From NCBI GenBank assembly GCA_963828825.1, contig CAWHGF010000004.1, positions 930,001-994,000 on the forward strand: a stretch of 64,000 nt of DNA. Reading direction: 5' to 3'. The notes beneath the pieces are model-generated. The model was not told where the DNA came from. It saw only the letters and a list, made by a program, of their open reading frames with translations, and did no database searches. This stretch comes from Bog-473 sp963828825. GTDB lineage: Bacteria > Actinomycetota > Acidimicrobiia > Acidimicrobiales > RAAP-2. The translations under genes and the position numbers were made by a program. Each line of letters starts with the position of its first letter. Position 1 is the first letter of the stretch. Of this stretch, positions 61,543 to 64,000 are shown piece by piece.

Positions 61543-62907
61543 TCAGTTCGGGCCGGCGGCGAGGCCGGCGTTGGCGGCAATGAGCTCCCGCACCTCGGCC
61601 ACGTGGGCGGCACAGAGGGCGGGTGTCCGTGCTTCCACGTTGAGACGAAGGAGCGGCTCGGTGTTGGAGGGGCGGACGTTGTACCACCAGTCGGCGTGCT
61701 CGACGGTGAGCCCGTCCAGCCGGTCGACCGACGCGCCGGCCTTGCGCTCGTGCTCGGCGATGGCGGCGACGGTGGCCACCGGACTGGTCACCGCGGTGTT
61801 GATCTCCCCCGAGTCGGCGTAACGCTGGTAGGGCTCGAGCATCACCGAGAGCGGTTGCGCACTCTGACTGAGCAGCTCGAGCACGAGCAGCGCGGTGATG
61901 ATGCCCGAGTCGGCCCGGAAGTTGTCCCGGTAGTAGTAGTGGCCCGAGTGCTCCCCGCCGAAGACGGCCCCCGTCTCGGCCATCACCTTCTTGATGATGG
62001 AGTGTCCCACCTGGGTGCGCACGGGCCTGCCGCCCATCTCCGTCACGACCTCGGGCACCACGTGCGAGCAGATGAGGTTGTAGAGGATCGTCTCGCCGGG
62101 GTGCTTGGCCAACATGGACGCGGCCACGAGGGCGGTAGTCAGCGAGCCCGACACGGGCTCGGCCTTCTCGTCGACCAGGAAGACGCGGTCCGCGTCACCG
62201 TCGAAGGCGAGACCGATGTCGGCACCCTGTTCGAGCACGGCGGCCTTCAGCGGCACGAGGTTCTCGGGCTGAATGGGATCAGCCGGATGGTTCGGGAAGC
62301 TGCCGTCGAGCTCGGGGAACAGGATCTCGACCGAGAACGGGAGCCGCTCGAAGACGATCGGCACCACCAGCCCGCCCATCCCGTTGGCCGTGTCGGCAAC
62401 CACCGTGAGCGGGCGGAGCGACCCCACGTCGACGAAGGACACCACGTGGTCGGCCCACTCGCCCAGCAGATTCTTCTCCGACCACGTCCCCGTCAACGGC
62501 GGCAGTGGCTGGCCGAGCAACGCCTCGGCACCGGCCTCGATGTCGGCCAGGCCGGTGTCGCGCCCGATCGGCCGCGCCCCGGAGAGGCAGAGCTTGAGCC
62601 CGTTGTACTGCGCCGGGTTGTGCGAGGCCGTGAACATGGCGCCGGGCGAGTCGAGGTGGCCCGACGCGAAGTACAAGAAGTCGGTGGAGGCCAGGCCGAG
62701 GTCGATGATGTCGACACCCTCGGCCCGTACCCCGTCGGAGAAGGCGGCCGAGAGTTCCACGCCGGTCTCGCGCATGTCGCGGGCCACCAGGATCCGGGGG
62801 GCGCCGACGAAGCGGGCCATGGCGCGGCCGATGGCCCGGCACATCTCCGCGTCGAGCTGGTCGGGCACCGTGCCACGCACGTCGTACGCCTTGAAGACCT
62901 GGTCCAT
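61543..62907 (-). CDS. manB: Phosphomannomutase/phosphoglucomutase
   Basis: A 454-residue alpha-D-phosphohexomutase converting mannose-6-P to mannose-1-P (or glucose-6-P to glucose-1-P). The phosphoserine loop is AMFTASHNPAQYNGLKLC (Ser95). The metal loop is LAFDGDADRVFLVDE. The sugar-binding loop is VFGGEHSGHYYYRDN, and the C-terminal phosphate loop is WWYNVRPSNTEPLLRLNVEA. ATG 62907 gives the conventional MDQVFKAYDVRG N-terminus; GTG 62916 is an alternative. It heads the three-gene operon. Confidence 0.92.
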   Translation of the reverse strand: MDQVFKAYDVRGTVPDQLDAEMCRAIGRAMARFVGAPRILVARDMRETGVELSAAFSDGVRAEGVDIIDLGLASTDFLYFASGHLDSPGAMFTASHNPAQYNGLKLCLSGARPIGRDTGLADIEAGAEALLGQPLPPLTGTWSEKNLLGEWADHVVSFVDVGSLRPLTVVADTANGMGGLVVPIVFERLPFSVEILFPELDGSFPNHPADPIQPENLVPLKAAVLEQGADIGLAFDGDADRVFLVDEKAEPVSGSLTTALVAASMLAKHPGETILYNLICSHVVPEVVTEMGGRPVRTQVGHSIIKKVMAETGAVFGGEHSGHYYYRDNFRADSGIITALLVLELLSQSAQPLSVMLEPYQRYADSGEINTAVTSPVATVAAIAEHERKAGASVDRLDGLTVEHADWWYNVRPSNTEPLLRLNVEARTPALCAAHVAEVRELIAANAGLAAGPN

Positions 62908-62963
62908 GCGGCTCACGGGCCCAACCATAGGGGGCGGGCGCGCCGCGCTCCGCGCCCCGGGCC

Positions 62964-64000
62964 TCAGTGAATGACGCCGCTTCCGTTGGCGGCGATGGCG
63001 ATGATGGCGACCAGGTTGAAGCTGGCGTGGGCGACCATGTTCATGCCCAACCGCCCGGTGCGGTACGAGACCGCGGCCAGGATCATGCCGAACACGGCCA
63101 GGCCGGCCAGCTGCACCCATTCGCCGTGGGCCAGGCCGAAGAGGAGCCCGTCGACGATCACGGCCAGGACGACTCCGGCGACACGGGCGCCGCCGGCTGC
63201 CCCCAGGCGCGTGAACAGGCGTACCAGCGCCTTGAAGAGCAGGCCCCGGAAGAAGAGCTCCTCCATGGCGGGAGCGAAGATCACCGTGGCGATGGCGATG
63301 ACGATGAACCCGGCGCCGTGCGAGCCCCCCGTCAGCTTCTGCGAGGGCCCGTTGAAGTCGTGGATGTCGTGCTGGAAGGGCGCGTACATCACCGCGACGA
63401 GGATCTGGCCGCCGAGGCCGATGGCGATCCCGACCAGGTCGATGACCCGGAAGCGCAGCCCGAGGTCGCGCGCGAAGTGGCGCGTGCCCTGGTACCGGCT
63501 GGCCAGCCACGGCGCGCCGATGAAGCCGATCCACAGGCCGAGCAGGGTGGCCACCACGTACCACTCGGGTGGGACGGACGCCGAGGCGATGGCGGTCATC
63601 TGCGCGGACGTCTTCCCGGCGATGGTGCCGGCGATGTAGCCGAAGATCAGGGCGCCGATCTGGCCGACCAGGAAGCCGACGAAGGCGTAGACGAGCCACA
63701 TCCAGGCCTGGCGCTTGGTCTGCGGGGGGACCCACGGGGTATCGAGGAAGGGGACGTCGCCCTCGGGCACCACGGAGGGCGGGGGGGCCAGCTTCGAGAA
63801 CGTCGGGTCGTAGGGCGGCGGGGGCGACAACGCCGGGGCGGTGGCCCCGGCTGCGGGGGCGGCCGTGGACGGCCGCTGCGCCGCGCCCGCCGCCGGCGGC
63901 ACCACCACGGGAGGCCCGGAAGGCGCCTGCTGGAGCCACTCGCGGGGCACGTACCCGTCCGGAACCGGCCCGGGCGGGCGTGCGGGGGGCGCGGCGGCCC
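62964..64000 (-). CDS. CPBP-family intramembrane metalloprotease (5' end outside window)
   Basis: At least 345 residues; the frame is open to the window edge and no start is certain (GTG 63950 is one candidate). The N-terminal region is Pro/Ala-rich and cytoplasmic. Eight or so hydrophobic helices follow. CPBP (Abi/CAAX protease-like) motifs are MEELFFRGLLFKALVRLF (EExxxR), FGLAHGEWVQLAGLAVFG and MVAHASFNLVAII (HxxxN). It may process prenylated or secreted peptides, but the substrate is unknown. It is divergent-free and follows the manB operon on the same strand with a 56-bp gap. Confidence 0.85.
   Translation of the reverse strand, partial: AAAPPARPPGPVPDGYVPREWLQQAPSGPPVVVPPAAGAAQRPSTAAPAAGATAPALSPPPPYDPTFSKLAPPPSVVPEGDVPFLDTPWVPPQTKRQAWMWLVYAFVGFLVGQIGALIFGYIAGTIAGKTSAQMTAIASASVPPEWYVVATLLGLWIGFIGAPWLASRYQGTRHFARDLGLRFRVIDLVGIAIGLGGQILVAVMYAPFQHDIHDFNGPSQKLTGGSHGAGFIVIAIATVIFAPAMEELFFRGLLFKALVRLFTRLGAAGGARVAGVVLAVIVDGLLFGLAHGEWVQLAGLAVFGMILAAVSYRTGRLGMNMVAHASFNLVAIIAIAANGSGVIH

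Noticed and set aside
1..64000. CRISPR array
   Set aside because: All direct repeats seen are head-to-tail units of 9-18 bp or coding repeats, with no unique spacers of 25-40 bp and no cas gene.
1..64000. tRNA or rRNA genes
   Set aside because: No cloverleaf with a conserved T-loop GGTTCGAATCC-like core and no rRNA-like conserved segments were recognised by eye in the gaps.

Overview
The window reads as chromosomal DNA of a high-GC actinobacterium, most likely from Acidimicrobiia or a nearby lineage (inference). The grounds are GTG/TTG starts, F420/LLM oxidoreductases, many acyl-CoA dehydrogenases, mycobacterium-like steroid genes, a BsaP biotin auxiliary protein, and secreted proteins built from a 42-residue YWLVASDGGIFSYGDA-type repeat. 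No rRNA, tRNA, CRISPR array or complete insertion sequence was seen. Low-complexity tandem DNA is common, both between genes and as in-frame inserts inside conserved enzymes.

Region 1-14 kb is general metabolism: an AIM24-like protein, a membrane protein, a SAM methyltransferase divergent from a solitary D12 adenine-DNA methyltransferase, then polyphosphate kinase 2 overlapping an LLM oxidoreductase. An amidase-cupin-P450 run follows, then a DHA2 drug exporter divergent from its TetR regulator with a concentric palindrome between them.

Region 14-22 kb is biotin biosynthesis: bioB-bsaP on the plus strand faces bioA-bioF-bioD on the minus strand, with a broken DUF222/HNH gene between them. An archaeal-type riboflavin synthase and a peptidase G1 remnant follow.

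Region 22-60 kb is lipid and steroid catabolism. Five sites match, with at most one mismatch, the mycobacterial KstR operator TnnAACnnGTTnnA. They precede a FadD19-like ligase, a FadD17-like ligase/LLM pair, an igr-like operon, a P450/Anbu pair, and a FadE26/FadE27-like pair divergent from a thiolase. The igr-like operon (chsE2, chsH2, chsE1, chsH1, ltp2) would remove the last three side-chain carbons of a steroid. In this model the ligases activate the side-chain acid, the paired heteromeric acyl-CoA dehydrogenases and thiolase shorten it, and the P450 may start oxidation. A visibly lower-GC block (about 37.6-42.5 kb) interrupts the steroid genes. It carries an FkbM methyltransferase, an IS630 transposase remnant, a PQQ-type propeller, a Tat-exported hemerythrin protein and a lipoprotein.

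Region 47.9-51.1 kb holds an SRPBCC-ArsR-SRPBCC operon with a clear palindromic operator, glutaminase, and an Anbu proteasome-like peptidase. The right end (60.2-64 kb) is a GDP-mannose supply operon (phosphomannomutase, Trm112-like protein, SIS-domain isomerase) and a CPBP membrane protease cut by the window edge. Four genes are broken: a hypothetical membrane protein, the HNH gene and the thiolase by frameshift, and the G1 peptidase remnant by an in-frame amber codon. Sequencing error cannot be excluded for any of them.
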